A DNA stretch of 38,076 nucleotides from Chitinophagaceae bacterium. Its GTDB lineage: Bacteria; Bacteroidota; Bacteroidia; Chitinophagales; Chitinophagaceae. Made by a program: the position numbers and the translations under genes. Under the pieces are notes generated by a model, which saw nothing but the letters and a program-made list of their open reading frames with translations, did not search any database and was not told where the DNA came from. Position 1 is the stretch's first letter, and every line of letters begins with the position of its first letter. The stretch covers positions 1 through 38,076 of the forward strand of contig JAIEMK010000014.1 of NCBI GenBank assembly GCA_019752295.1. The letters run 5' to 3'. Of this stretch, positions 8,880 through 16,444 are shown one piece after another.

Positions 8880-9401
8880 ATGTCTAAAGTAAACGTAAAT
8901 AAGGTAAAAGCCGGTGGTGACATGGAACTCAAAGAAAAAGTAGTTGCCATCAACCGCGTAGTTAAAACCACAAAAGGTGGACGTACCTTCAGCTTTTCTG
9001 CTCTTGTAGTAGTAGGAAATGCAAATGGTGTTGTTGGCCAGGGATTAGGTAAAGCAAAAGAAGTACAGGAAGCAATTGCTAAGGGTATTGATGACGCTAA
9101 AAAGAATCTTACTAAAGTTCCGGTGATGCACGGTACTATCCCTCACGAACAGTGGGCGAAAGAAGGTGCTGCTAAAGTGTTGATCAAACCGGCTGCACAC
9201 GGAGCGGGTGTAATCGCTGGAGGTAGCATGCGCGCAGTTCTTGAAAGCGCAGGTATCACCGACGTTCTTGCTAAGAGCTTAGGTTCTGCTAATCCACACA
9301 ACGTGGTGAAAGCAACAATCAAAGCCTTAGGTTTGTTGAGAGAGCCAGTTCAGGTTGCTAAAACCCGTACGGTTAAATTAACAAAAGTATTTAACGGATA
9401 A
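8880..9401 (+). CDS. rpsE: 30S ribosomal protein S5
   Basis: The 173-residue S5 has an N-terminal dsRNA-binding-like domain ([39 protein letters not shown]) and a C-terminal domain with the [12 protein letters not shown] motif. S5 takes part in mRNA entry and decoding accuracy. rpmD follows 44 bases downstream. Confidence 0.97.
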   Translation: MSKVNVNKVKAGGDMELKEKVVAINRVVKTTKGGRTFSFSALVVVGNANGVVGQGLGKAKEVQEAIAKGIDDAKKNLTKVPVMHGTIPHEQWAKEGAAKVLIKPAAHGAGVIAGGSMRAVLESAGITDVLAKSLGSANPHNVVKATIKALGLLREPVQVAKTRTVKLTKVFNG

Positions 9402-9445
9402 TAATCAGTCGTACCCGAATAGGTAAGGCAGACAAAAGATATACC

Positions 9446-9628
9446 ATGAAAAAGATTAAGATCACACAAGTAAAAAGCGGCATCGACAGACCAGAGCGCC
9501 AGAAACTAACTTTGAAAGCTTTAGGCTTAACAAAGATGAATATGAGCAAGGAAGTTGAAGCTACTCCACAAATATTGGGTATGGTTAACAGAGTTAGCCA
9601 CCTGGTGAAAGTGGAAGAAATCGCATAG
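9446..9628 (+). CDS. rpmD: 50S ribosomal protein L30
   Basis: This 60-residue protein is the compact bacterial L30. It has the segment ITQVKSGIDRPERQKLTLKALGL and the ending GMVNRVSHLVKVEEI. L30 is a peripheral 50S protein. A strong hairpin with a T-rich tail lies immediately downstream. Confidence 0.95.
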   Translation: MKKIKITQVKSGIDRPERQKLTLKALGLTKMNMSKEVEATPQILGMVNRVSHLVKVEEIA

Positions 9629-9642
9629 TATCAATTTATTTG

Positions 9643-9694
9643 AATTAGGAATGAGTAGTAGTTTGTCAACTGCTGCCTCTTTCCTAATTTTTAA
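9643..9694 (+). terminator. Terminator-like hairpin between rpmD and rplO
   Basis: AATTAGGAA (9643-9651) pairs with TTCCTAATT (9681-9689). A second stem inside it, 9655-9663 with 9668-9676 (two G-U pairs), closes a TGTC loop. A TTTTTAATTT tract follows. This has the form of an intrinsic terminator or attenuator, yet it lies inside the spc operon. Read-through or a second promoter would be needed for rplO and secY. Confidence 0.6.
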
Positions 9695-9722
9695 TTTATA
9701 CTTTTGAATTTTTAATTTTAAA

Positions 9723-9741
9723 GCGAGGGGTGATTCCCCGC
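9723..9741 (+). other. Short GC-rich hairpin ahead of rplO
   Basis: GCG-A-GGGG at 9723-9730 can pair with CCCCGC at 9736-9741 across a TGATT loop, leaving one or two bulged bases. It ends 20 bases before the rplO ATG, where it could influence initiation. The stem is short, so the call is weak. Confidence 0.3.
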
Positions 9742-9761
9742 AAAGTACAAAATCAGTTAAG

Positions 9762-10211
9762 ATGAAATTACACACACTCAAGCCAGCCGCTGGCTCAGTT
9801 CACAAAGAAAAACGTATCGGTAGAGGTGAAGCATCAGGTAAAGGTGGTACTTCTACAAAAGGTAATAAGGGTGGCCAAAGCCGCGCCGGTTACAAAAGCA
9901 AAATGGCTCACGAAGGTGGTCAGATGCCTATTCAGCGTCGTATCCCTAAGCGTGGTTTCAAAAATGCAAACCGTGTGGAATATAAAGTGTTTAATCTGGG
10001 TCAGCTCGACCAATTGGTTGAAAAATACGGTTTCACAGAAGTTTCTCTGGAAAATTTATATATCAACGGTTTGATCAGCAGAACTGATAAAGTAAAAATA
10101 CTGGCAAACGGAGAACTGAAAGCGAATCTTTCGTTCAAAGTAAACAAAATGAGCGACAAAGCCAAGGCGGCAATTGAGGCAGCCGGCGGAAGCGTTGAAA
10201 TAGTAAAGTAA
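9762..10211 (+). CDS. rplO: 50S ribosomal protein L15
   Basis: The 149-residue L15 has the glycine- and lysine-rich N-terminal extension (GRGEASGKGGTSTKGNKGGQSRAG) that threads into 23S rRNA, then the globular C-terminal domain ending in IEAAGGSVEIV. It is a late-assembly 50S protein. It is bracketed by terminator-like hairpins on both sides, which may set its expression apart from upstream genes. Confidence 0.97.
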   Translation: MKLHTLKPAAGSVHKEKRIGRGEASGKGGTSTKGNKGGQSRAGYKSKMAHEGGQMPIQRRIPKRGFKNANRVEYKVFNLGQLDQLVEKYGFTEVSLENLYINGLISRTDKVKILANGELKANLSFKVNKMSDKAKAAIEAAGGSVEIVK

Positions 10212-10228
10212 TTTTACTGTAACTTTCC

Positions 10229-10254
10229 AGACGCATCGGTGATGCGTCTTTTTT
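10229..10254 (+). terminator. Intrinsic terminator between rplO and secY
   Basis: AGACGCATC (10229-10237) and GATGCGTCT (10241-10249) make a perfect 9-base stem with a GGT loop, followed by six T residues. It is a textbook rho-independent terminator lying 36 bases before secY, so it would attenuate transcription from the ribosomal genes into secY. Confidence 0.8.
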
Positions 10255-10289
10255 GGTTTTGAGGCATTAACTTCTAACAAACAGTATCA

Positions 10290-11636
10290 GTGAAAAAATT
10301 AGTTCAGACTTTAAAAAATATTTGGGCCATCGAAGAGTTGCGTAATAAGATTATTATTACTCTGGCGCTCATTCTTACCTATCGTATCGGAAATCACATT
10401 GTGCTACCGGGCTTGGATCCAAACGGAATTGAAGCGGCTCAGAAAGCTTCGAAAAGTAGTGGTTTATTGGGCATCTTCGACATGTTTGCTGGAGGAGGTT
10501 TTTCTCAGGCTTCTATTCTGGCCCTAGGTATTATGCCCTATATCTCTGCTTCTATCTTTATGCAGTTGATGACCATCTTGGTTCCTCAATTACAAAAAGT
10601 GCAGAAAGAAGGCGATAGCGGTCGTAAAAAAATTAATCAGTGGACACGTTACCTCACCGTAATTGTTACCATCTTTCAGGCAGCAGCGTACGTAGGCTAT
10701 TTAAATAGCCCCGGATATGCCGAAGCAATTCTTGTTGCATACAAACCATTCTTCTGGTTTTCAACTATCATCACTTTAACTGCAGGTACCTTATTCGTAA
10801 TGTGGTTGGGCGAAAAAATTCAGGATAAAGGATTGGGTAACGGTACTTCAATCATCATCATGGTTGGTATCCTTGCGCGTCTTCCACAGAACCTGTTTCA
10901 GGAGTTTGGCAACAAACAAGAAAAAGGCGGTGGCGGTTTATTAATCTTCTTAATTGAAGTTGCCATCCTCGTAGCCGTAATAATGGCACTGATTGTTTTG
11001 GTGCAGGGTGTTCGTAAAATACCTGTTAACTACGCAAAACAAATTATCGGTAACCGACAGTTTGGTGGAGCACGTCAGTTCTTACCTGTTAAAGTAAATA
11101 GTGCCGGTGTAATGCCAATCATCTTTGCTCAAGCAATTATGTTCTTGCCTACATTGGTTTCTTTCACCAATATCGATTCAGCACAGGGTATCGTTCGAAT
11201 ATTCAACGACCATAGTAATGTTTGGTATATGGTAATTTATTCAGTGATGGTAATTGGATTTACATTCCTTTACACTGCATTGATCTTTAACCCTAAACAA
11301 ATTTCAGAAGACCTGAAACGCAATAACGGTTTTGTACCCGGAGTAAAACCAGGTCAGCCTACTGCCGACTATATCGGATCCATCATGGACAAGATTACTT
11401 TGCCCGGTGCTATTTTCTTAGCATTGGTAGGTATCATGCCAGGTTTCGCTCAACGTTTGGGCGTTACACAAGGATTTAGTTCTTTCTTCGGAGGAACATC
11501 TTTGTTGATCATGGTAGGTGTTATACTGGATACCTTACAACAAATCGAAACACATTTGTTGATGCGTCAATATGATGGTTTGATGAATAGTGGTAGGGTT
11601 CAGGGACGTCAAACAGTGTCTACTTCAACTATCTAA
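10290..11636 (+). CDS. secY: Preprotein translocase subunit SecY
   Basis: The 448-residue protein is the channel subunit of the SecYEG translocon in the inner membrane, with the expected ten hydrophobic segments. Visible marks are the N-terminal IWAIEELRNKIIITLALILTYR, the plug and TM2 region GIFDMFAGGGFSQASILALGIMPYISASI, and the cytosolic loop PVKVNSAGVMPIIFA. The best start is GTG at 10290; no suitable upstream ATG exists. A terminator lies just upstream and a second one just downstream, isolating secY from its neighbours. Confidence 0.96.
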   Translation: MKKLVQTLKNIWAIEELRNKIIITLALILTYRIGNHIVLPGLDPNGIEAAQKASKSSGLLGIFDMFAGGGFSQASILALGIMPYISASIFMQLMTILVPQLQKVQKEGDSGRKKINQWTRYLTVIVTIFQAAAYVGYLNSPGYAEAILVAYKPFFWFSTIITLTAGTLFVMWLGEKIQDKGLGNGTSIIIMVGILARLPQNLFQEFGNKQEKGGGGLLIFLIEVAILVAVIMALIVLVQGVRKIPVNYAKQIIGNRQFGGARQFLPVKVNSAGVMPIIFAQAIMFLPTLVSFTNIDSAQGIVRIFNDHSNVWYMVIYSVMVIGFTFLYTALIFNPKQISEDLKRNNGFVPGVKPGQPTADYIGSIMDKITLPGAIFLALVGIMPGFAQRLGVTQGFSSFFGGTSLLIMVGVILDTLQQIETHLLMRQYDGLMNSGRVQGRQTVSTSTI

Positions 11637-11654
11637 TAACAGTTCGATATTGAT

Positions 11655-11690
11655 AAACCTGTCTGGCGTGCCCGACAGGTTTATTTTTTT
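11655..11690 (+). terminator. Terminator-like hairpin after secY, touching map
   Basis: AAACCTGTC (11655-11663) and GACAGGTTT (11674-11682) form a perfect 9-base stem with a 10-base loop, followed by ATTTTTTTT. The T run ends only a few bases before the first possible map ATG (11696). It should end most secY transcripts, so map would depend on read-through or an internal promoter. Confidence 0.75.
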
Positions 11691-11713
11691 TAATAATGAG
11701 CAGAAGAATTAAT

Positions 11714-12517
11714 ATGATATTCTATAAAACAGAAGCCGAAATCGCTTTGATGAAAGAAGCAGCTTTGTTGGTGAGCAAAACGCTGACAGAAGTTGCTAAA
11801 GTATTAAAGCCGGGAATGACCACTTTGGATATTGATAAGATTTGTGCAGATTTTGTAAAAGCAAATAATGCCATCCCTTCGTTCTTTAATTATCGTGGAT
11901 ATCCGCACAATATATGTGCATCTGTGAACGATGTGGTTGTGCATGGCTTTCCTGATAATACTCCCTTAAAAAATGGAGATATTGTTTCAATAGATCTTGG
12001 CGTAATATTAAATGGCTGGCATGGCGATCATGCATATACTTTTATTCTTGGAGAAGTAAGTGCCGAAGTATTACAACTCGTTAAAGTAACTAAGGAGTCG
12101 CTTTATAAAGGCATCGAAAAAGCTACTATCAATAATCGTGTTGGAGATATTTCTTTTGCGATACAAGATCATACAGAACGTAAATACGGATATGGTGTGG
12201 TGAGGGAACTGGTTGGTCATGGATTAGGAAGAAGTTTGCACGAAGACCCGCAAGTACCGAACTATGGCAAAAGAGGAAGCGGACCAAAAATGAAAGAGAA
12301 CCTGGTTCTTGCAATCGAACCGATGATCAATCTGGGTAGAAAAGAAGTGTATACAGCAGATGATGGTTGGACCGTGAAAACTATTGATGGCAAGCCTTCT
12401 GTGCATTTTGAACACGACGTATGCGTAAAACGAAATCAGGCTTTGATACTGTCCGACTTTAAAATGATTGAAGCAGCAGAAAAAGCAAACCCACACTTGA
12501 ACAGTTCTTATTACTAG
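11714..12517 (+). CDS. map: Type I methionine aminopeptidase
   Basis: This cytosolic enzyme removes the initiator methionine from nascent proteins. Counting from the chosen start, the two-metal ligands are Asp94, Asp105, His169, Glu202 and Glu233, in the motifs VSIDLGV, WHGDHAYTF, GHGLGRSLHEDP, LAIEPM and HFEHDV. I chose the ATG at 11714 because MIFYKTEAEIALMKEAA aligns with the normal family start. An ATG at 11696 would add six residues (MSRRIN) and lies against the T run of the upstream terminator. The gene keeps its usual place after secY, but infA does not follow. Confidence 0.95.
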   Translation: MIFYKTEAEIALMKEAALLVSKTLTEVAKVLKPGMTTLDIDKICADFVKANNAIPSFFNYRGYPHNICASVNDVVVHGFPDNTPLKNGDIVSIDLGVILNGWHGDHAYTFILGEVSAEVLQLVKVTKESLYKGIEKATINNRVGDISFAIQDHTERKYGYGVVRELVGHGLGRSLHEDPQVPNYGKRGSGPKMKENLVLAIEPMINLGRKEVYTADDGWTVKTIDGKPSVHFEHDVCVKRNQALILSDFKMIEAAEKANPHLNSSYY

Positions 12518-12547
12518 CTTCGTATCTTACAGCAAAACTGTAGATCG

Positions 12548-14080
12548 ATGCAAAAATTGGTAATCTGGATATTTCTATTGCTCACAGGCTCACAGATTTT
12601 TGGGCAATCGAAAGAAACATTTAATATTCGTGCATACCGCGAAAAGCAGTCGCACCAATGGTTAGAAGAGTTCACTTCATTCCTTTCGATTCCCAATATT
12701 GCCGGCGATACGGTGAATATGCAAAAGAATGCCGCCTTCATTCAACAAATGATGTTGAAGAGGGGCATCAGTAATATTCAATTATTATATCCGAAAACTC
12801 CCGGCATTCCTCCCGCTGTTTATGGGGAAGCACTGGTTGCTGGTGCAACAAAAACAATTATTTTCTATGCACACTACGATGGGCAACCTGTTGATAGTAC
12901 CAAGTGGTGGAAGGGATTGCATCCTTTTAAACCAACACTGCTCAATGGTTCATTAGAACAGCATGCAACCATCATTAACTGGCCCGGTTCTGCAGAGCCC
13001 ATCAATCCCGAGTGGAGAATTTATTCAAGGAGCGCATCCGATGATAAAGCAGGAGTGATGTCTATTTTATCTGCTTATGAATCTATGATTGCATGCGGGT
13101 ATCTACGCAACTTTAATATCAAGTTTTTCTTTGAAGGTGAAGAAGAAGCAGGATCAGACCATTTGCACGAGATTCTTGAAAAATACGCTCCTCAATTGCA
13201 AAGTAACTTATGGGTAATCTGTGATGGGCCGGTACATCAGTCGGGTAAAAAAATGGTGGCATTTGGAGTGCGCGGCGATGCACACGCAGAACTAACTGTA
13301 TACGGTAGTAAAAGGCCCTTGCATAGCGGCCACTACGGTAATTGGGCGCCCAACCCGGCATGGATGCTTTCGCGATTACTGGCCAGTATGAAAAACGATC
13401 ATGGTAAAGTGCTCATTAAAGGATTTTATGATGATGTAATTCCTTTGTCGGAAAAAGAAAAAAAAGCGGTGATGGAAATTCCTTCACCGGATGCACAAAT
13501 GAAAAATGAACTTGGTTTTATTGAACAGGAAAATACAGATAAAACACTGGCAGAATCCCTTCTCATGCCTTCTTTAAATATCAACGGAATGCAAAGTGCC
13601 AATGTGGGAAAATTATCGAGTAATATCATTCCTACCACCGCCACCGCATCGCTAGACCTAAGGTTGGTTCCCGGAAACGATTTTAAAAAACAACAGGAAA
13701 AATTAGTAAAACATGTTAAGGAACAGGGCTATTTTGTTACTGACAAAGAGCCCACAGATGCCGAAAGGAAAAGGTATCCTAAAATTGCCAAATTGGTTTT
13801 GAGTGATGGTTATAATGCTCAAAGAACTTCAATGGATCTTCCCATTGCTCAAAATCTGATTGCTGCTGTAAAATCAACAACCAGCGAACAGGTAGTGCTG
13901 ATGCCTTCGATGGGAGGCAGTTTACCTTTATTTGTTTTTGAAAAATATTTAAATGCAAAAACCATTTCAGTGCCGATTGCCAACCACGATAATAATCAGC
14001 ATGCTGAAAACGAAAATATCCGCCTGCAAAATTTATGGAATGGAATGGAAACATTTGCAGCAATCATGATGATGAAATAA
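12548..14080 (+). CDS. Secreted M20 family dipeptidase-like metallopeptidase
   Basis: The 510-residue protein has a signal peptide (hydrophobic stretch 4-18, ending IFGQ) and then an M20 di-zinc peptidase fold. Metal-site motifs are YAHYDGQPVD (His109, Asp111), SASDDKAGV (Asp165/166), the catalytic FFEGEEEAGS (Glu198-200) and ICDGP (Asp226). The dimerisation lid carries RPLHSGHYGNWAPNP, and the final ligand region is NHDNNQHAENE. The closest known group is carnosinase/CNDP-like peptidases that hydrolyse dipeptides; the exact substrate is unknown. It starts 30 bases after map and ends four bases before the next gene, so the three may share a transcript. Confidence 0.88.
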   Translation: MQKLVIWIFLLLTGSQIFGQSKETFNIRAYREKQSHQWLEEFTSFLSIPNIAGDTVNMQKNAAFIQQMMLKRGISNIQLLYPKTPGIPPAVYGEALVAGATKTIIFYAHYDGQPVDSTKWWKGLHPFKPTLLNGSLEQHATIINWPGSAEPINPEWRIYSRSASDDKAGVMSILSAYESMIACGYLRNFNIKFFFEGEEEAGSDHLHEILEKYAPQLQSNLWVICDGPVHQSGKKMVAFGVRGDAHAELTVYGSKRPLHSGHYGNWAPNPAWMLSRLLASMKNDHGKVLIKGFYDDVIPLSEKEKKAVMEIPSPDAQMKNELGFIEQENTDKTLAESLLMPSLNINGMQSANVGKLSSNIIPTTATASLDLRLVPGNDFKKQQEKLVKHVKEQGYFVTDKEPTDAERKRYPKIAKLVLSDGYNAQRTSMDLPIAQNLIAAVKSTTSEQVVLMPSMGGSLPLFVFEKYLNAKTISVPIANHDNNQHAENENIRLQNLWNGMETFAAIMMMK

Positions 14081-14084
14081 GTAC

Positions 14085-15308
14085 ATGCAACAGAAACTAA
14101 TTGTAATAGGTGGTGGCGCAGCAGGATTTTTTTGCGCCGTAAACGCGGCGCGATTGCATCCCAATTTGCGAGTGCTGATTGTAGAAAAAAGCAATAAATT
14201 ATTATCCAAGGTAAAATTGAGTGGAGGGGGAAGGTGCAATACAACACATGCCTGCTTTGAAATTCAGGAGTTGGTAAAAAAATATCCCCGGGGGCAAAAG
14301 TTTTTAAAAAAAGCATTTCATCAATTTAATACCAACCACACCATCGAATGGTTTGAACAAAGAGGGGTATCGCTCAAAACAGAAGCTGATGGTAGAATGT
14401 TTCCCTCCACAAATGATTCGCAAACCATCATCAATTGCCTGCTTAAAGAAGCCGATAAATATGGAGTAGAAATAATGATACAAACCGAAGTAAAAGGACT
14501 CCAAAAAAAGGAGCATCAATTTTTATTAGCTACTACTAATGGAAAGCAATTGAATGCAGATTTTTTGTGCATCGCTTGTGGCGGCTATCCCAAATCATCA
14601 ATGTTTAACTGGTTGCTGGGTTTGGGCCATACCATTGAATTGCCTGTGCCTTCCTTGTTTACTTTCAACATGCCCGGAAATAAAATTGTTTCATTAATGG
14701 GAGTGGCTGTACCGAATGCTACGGTTAAAATAGTAGGAACAAAACTGGTGGAGCAAGGGCCTTTGTTGATCACGCACTGGGGTTTGAGCGGCCCCGTTAT
14801 TTTGAAACTATCTGCATGGGGCGCCAGAAAACTTTCCGAATCAGATTATCGATTTACGATACTGATTAATTGGCTGGAAAATTATAACGAACAAAGTTTG
14901 CGCGAGATCTGGCATCAACTCAGAACAGAACTGGCCGGCCAAAAAATGTATCACAAAAACCCCTTTGGAATACCGGGAAGACTATGGAATTATTTTCTCG
15001 AAAATGCAGCAATTCATTCGGATATGCGTTGGGCTGATCTGCCTTTAAAGGAGCAGAATAAATTGATCAAAGAACTTTGTGCGCAGGAAATGCAGGTTGA
15101 AGGGAAAACCACTTTTAAAGAAGAATTTGTAACCTGTGGAGGTATTAAATTAAATGAAATCGATCCAAATACGATGCAAAGTAAATTAGTACCAAGATTA
15201 TATTTTGCTGGAGAGATCATGGATATTGACGGGATAACAGGAGGATTTAATTTTCAAAACGCCTGGACTAGCGGATGGATTGCTGCTAATGCCATCAATA
15301 AGGTCTAA
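14085..15308 (+). CDS. BaiN/HI0933-family FAD-dependent oxidoreductase
   Basis: The 407-residue protein starts with a Rossmann dinucleotide motif (IVIGGGAAGFFCA, residues 6-18), then SGGGRCN at 46-52. It ends with the family hallmark GEIMDIDGITGGFNFQNAW near the C terminus. These features define the HI0933/YhiN flavoprotein family, some members of which reduce steroid or bile-acid double bonds, though most have no known substrate. The substrate here cannot be read from sequence. The gene follows the peptidase after four bases and ends before a strong bidirectional terminator. Confidence 0.88.
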   Translation: MQQKLIVIGGGAAGFFCAVNAARLHPNLRVLIVEKSNKLLSKVKLSGGGRCNTTHACFEIQELVKKYPRGQKFLKKAFHQFNTNHTIEWFEQRGVSLKTEADGRMFPSTNDSQTIINCLLKEADKYGVEIMIQTEVKGLQKKEHQFLLATTNGKQLNADFLCIACGGYPKSSMFNWLLGLGHTIELPVPSLFTFNMPGNKIVSLMGVAVPNATVKIVGTKLVEQGPLLITHWGLSGPVILKLSAWGARKLSESDYRFTILINWLENYNEQSLREIWHQLRTELAGQKMYHKNPFGIPGRLWNYFLENAAIHSDMRWADLPLKEQNKLIKELCAQEMQVEGKTTFKEEFVTCGGIKLNEIDPNTMQSKLVPRLYFAGEIMDIDGITGGFNFQNAWTSGWIAANAINKV

Positions 15309-15313
15309 TAAAT

Positions 15314-15344
15314 AAAAACGGTTCCTGATTCCGGAACCGTTTTT
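15314..15344. terminator. Bidirectional intrinsic terminator
   Basis: AAAAACGGTTCC (15314-15325) and GGAACCGTTTTT (15333-15344) form a perfect 12-base stem around a 7-base loop. The A run on one side and T run on the other allow termination in both directions, serving the flavoprotein gene and the convergent small secreted protein gene. Confidence 0.9.
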
Positions 15345-15360
15345 ATAAAATATCTAACGA

Positions 15361-15726
15361 CTACCCTTTTTTCTTAGGAGCTGCATCTTTGTTTGCTTTG
15401 TAACGCATGTCGGGAGTACCGTCTTTCTTTGTTGGACCCGGAGCTGGCTTTGCAGCGTCTTTATTTGCTTTGTAACGCATGTCGGGAGTACCGTCTTTTT
15501 TAGTCGGACCAGCAGCAGGAGCAGCAGGTTTAGCTGGAGGGGCTACGGCAGGTTTTGAAGCGGCGGCGGGAGCTGCTTTTACTTTTTCAGGAGCTGTAGC
15601 AGGTTTTACTGCCGGAGCAGCAGTTTTTGCTTTCGCAGTTTCTTTTTTTTCGGTTTTTTTTGCTTGGGCAAAACTTACACTTAGCATGCATACAAATGCA
15701 GTAAGGGTTAGAAGCATTTTTTTCAT
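15361..15726 (-). CDS. Small secreted Ala/Pro/Lys-rich protein with two 24-residue repeats
   Basis: The 121-residue product begins with a clear signal peptide (MKKMLLTLTAFVCMLSVSFAQ). A low-complexity region follows, rich in Ala, Pro and Lys, then two near-identical copies of GPTKKDGTPDMRYKANKDAA at about residues 73-92 and 97-116, spaced 24 residues apart. It is probably periplasmic or exported and largely disordered. I recall similar DGTPDMRYK repeats in hypothetical proteins of Chitinophagaceae, but no function is known to me. The C terminus is basic (PKKKG). Confidence 0.8.
   Translation of the reverse strand: MKKMLLTLTAFVCMLSVSFAQAKKTEKKETAKAKTAAPAVKPATAPEKVKAAPAAASKPAVAPPAKPAAPAAGPTKKDGTPDMRYKANKDAAKPAPGPTKKDGTPDMRYKANKDAAPKKKG
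15392..15498. repeat. Tandem 72-base repeat in the secreted protein gene
   Basis: The stretch TTTGCTTTGTAACGCATGTC begins at 15392 and again at 15464, giving a 72-base period in frame with the coding sequence. The copies differ at a few positions, mainly silent, which suggests selection on the peptide rather than a recent duplication. Confidence 0.85.
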
Positions 15727-15902
15727 AATGGCTGTTGATTTAGTTTAAGAGAAGTTAAGTTAATGAACTAGATTGAAATTCCCAATTTGTATTCGTGAAA
15801 ATTTAATTAAATAAGAAATTGATAATTAAACCATAGTGCCATGTAAGGCTGAAGAAATTTAAAAATAGTGCAACAAAAAATTTCTTGTACGAATCAAAGG
15901 GA

Positions 15903-16361
15903 ATGAGTAAATTAAGGACTCAAAACCATTGTATGAGAAAAGTAAGCGATATCCTGAAAAGAAAGGGAAATAATGTAAGTTCCGTATCTTCTAATCTAAC
16001 AGTGATTGAGGCACTTGAGTTGATGGCTGCTCAGAACATTGGTTCATTGGTAGTAATGGATAATGGTGTTTTTGTTGGAATCGTTACGGAGAGAGATTAT
16101 TCCAGAAAAGTAATTTTGAAGGGAAAACATTCGAGCAATACACCTGTTGCAGAAATCATGACTACTGAATTCCCCGCAGTTCAAATGAACGATACGGTTG
16201 AAAAATGTATGCAATTAATGTCTGCAAATCATATCCGTTATTTACCTGTTTTTGATAACGGAAAATTGTCGGGTATTATTTCTATCAACGACGTTGTTAC
16301 CGAAACTATTTTAACACACGAAGAAACTATTTCGCACTTGCAATCTTATATACAATCGTAA
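15903..16361 (+). CDS. Two-CBS-domain protein
   Basis: The product is a stand-alone pair of CBS domains, which usually bind adenine nucleotides and regulate a partner. CBS1 is about NLTVIEALELMAAQNIGSLVVMDNGVFVGIVTERDYSRK and CBS2 is NDTVEKCMQLMSANHIRYLPVFDNGKLSGIISINDVV, each with the G-I-[VI]-[TS]-x-x-D pattern. I take the ATG at 15903; a TTG at 15885 or the ATG at 15933 (MRKVSDILKRKG) are alternatives. It lies 83 bases ahead of a SulP transporter gene, so a regulatory link is possible but unproven. Confidence 0.85.
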   Translation: MSKLRTQNHCMRKVSDILKRKGNNVSSVSSNLTVIEALELMAAQNIGSLVVMDNGVFVGIVTERDYSRKVILKGKHSSNTPVAEIMTTEFPAVQMNDTVEKCMQLMSANHIRYLPVFDNGKLSGIISINDVVTETILTHEETISHLQSYIQS

Positions 16362-16444
16362 AATAACGCCAATAAAAATTCGACTAAAATTTGTTGGCAA
16401 TTTATTTTAATGCCTCACTTAACTGGTTACAACTGATAGTAGAT

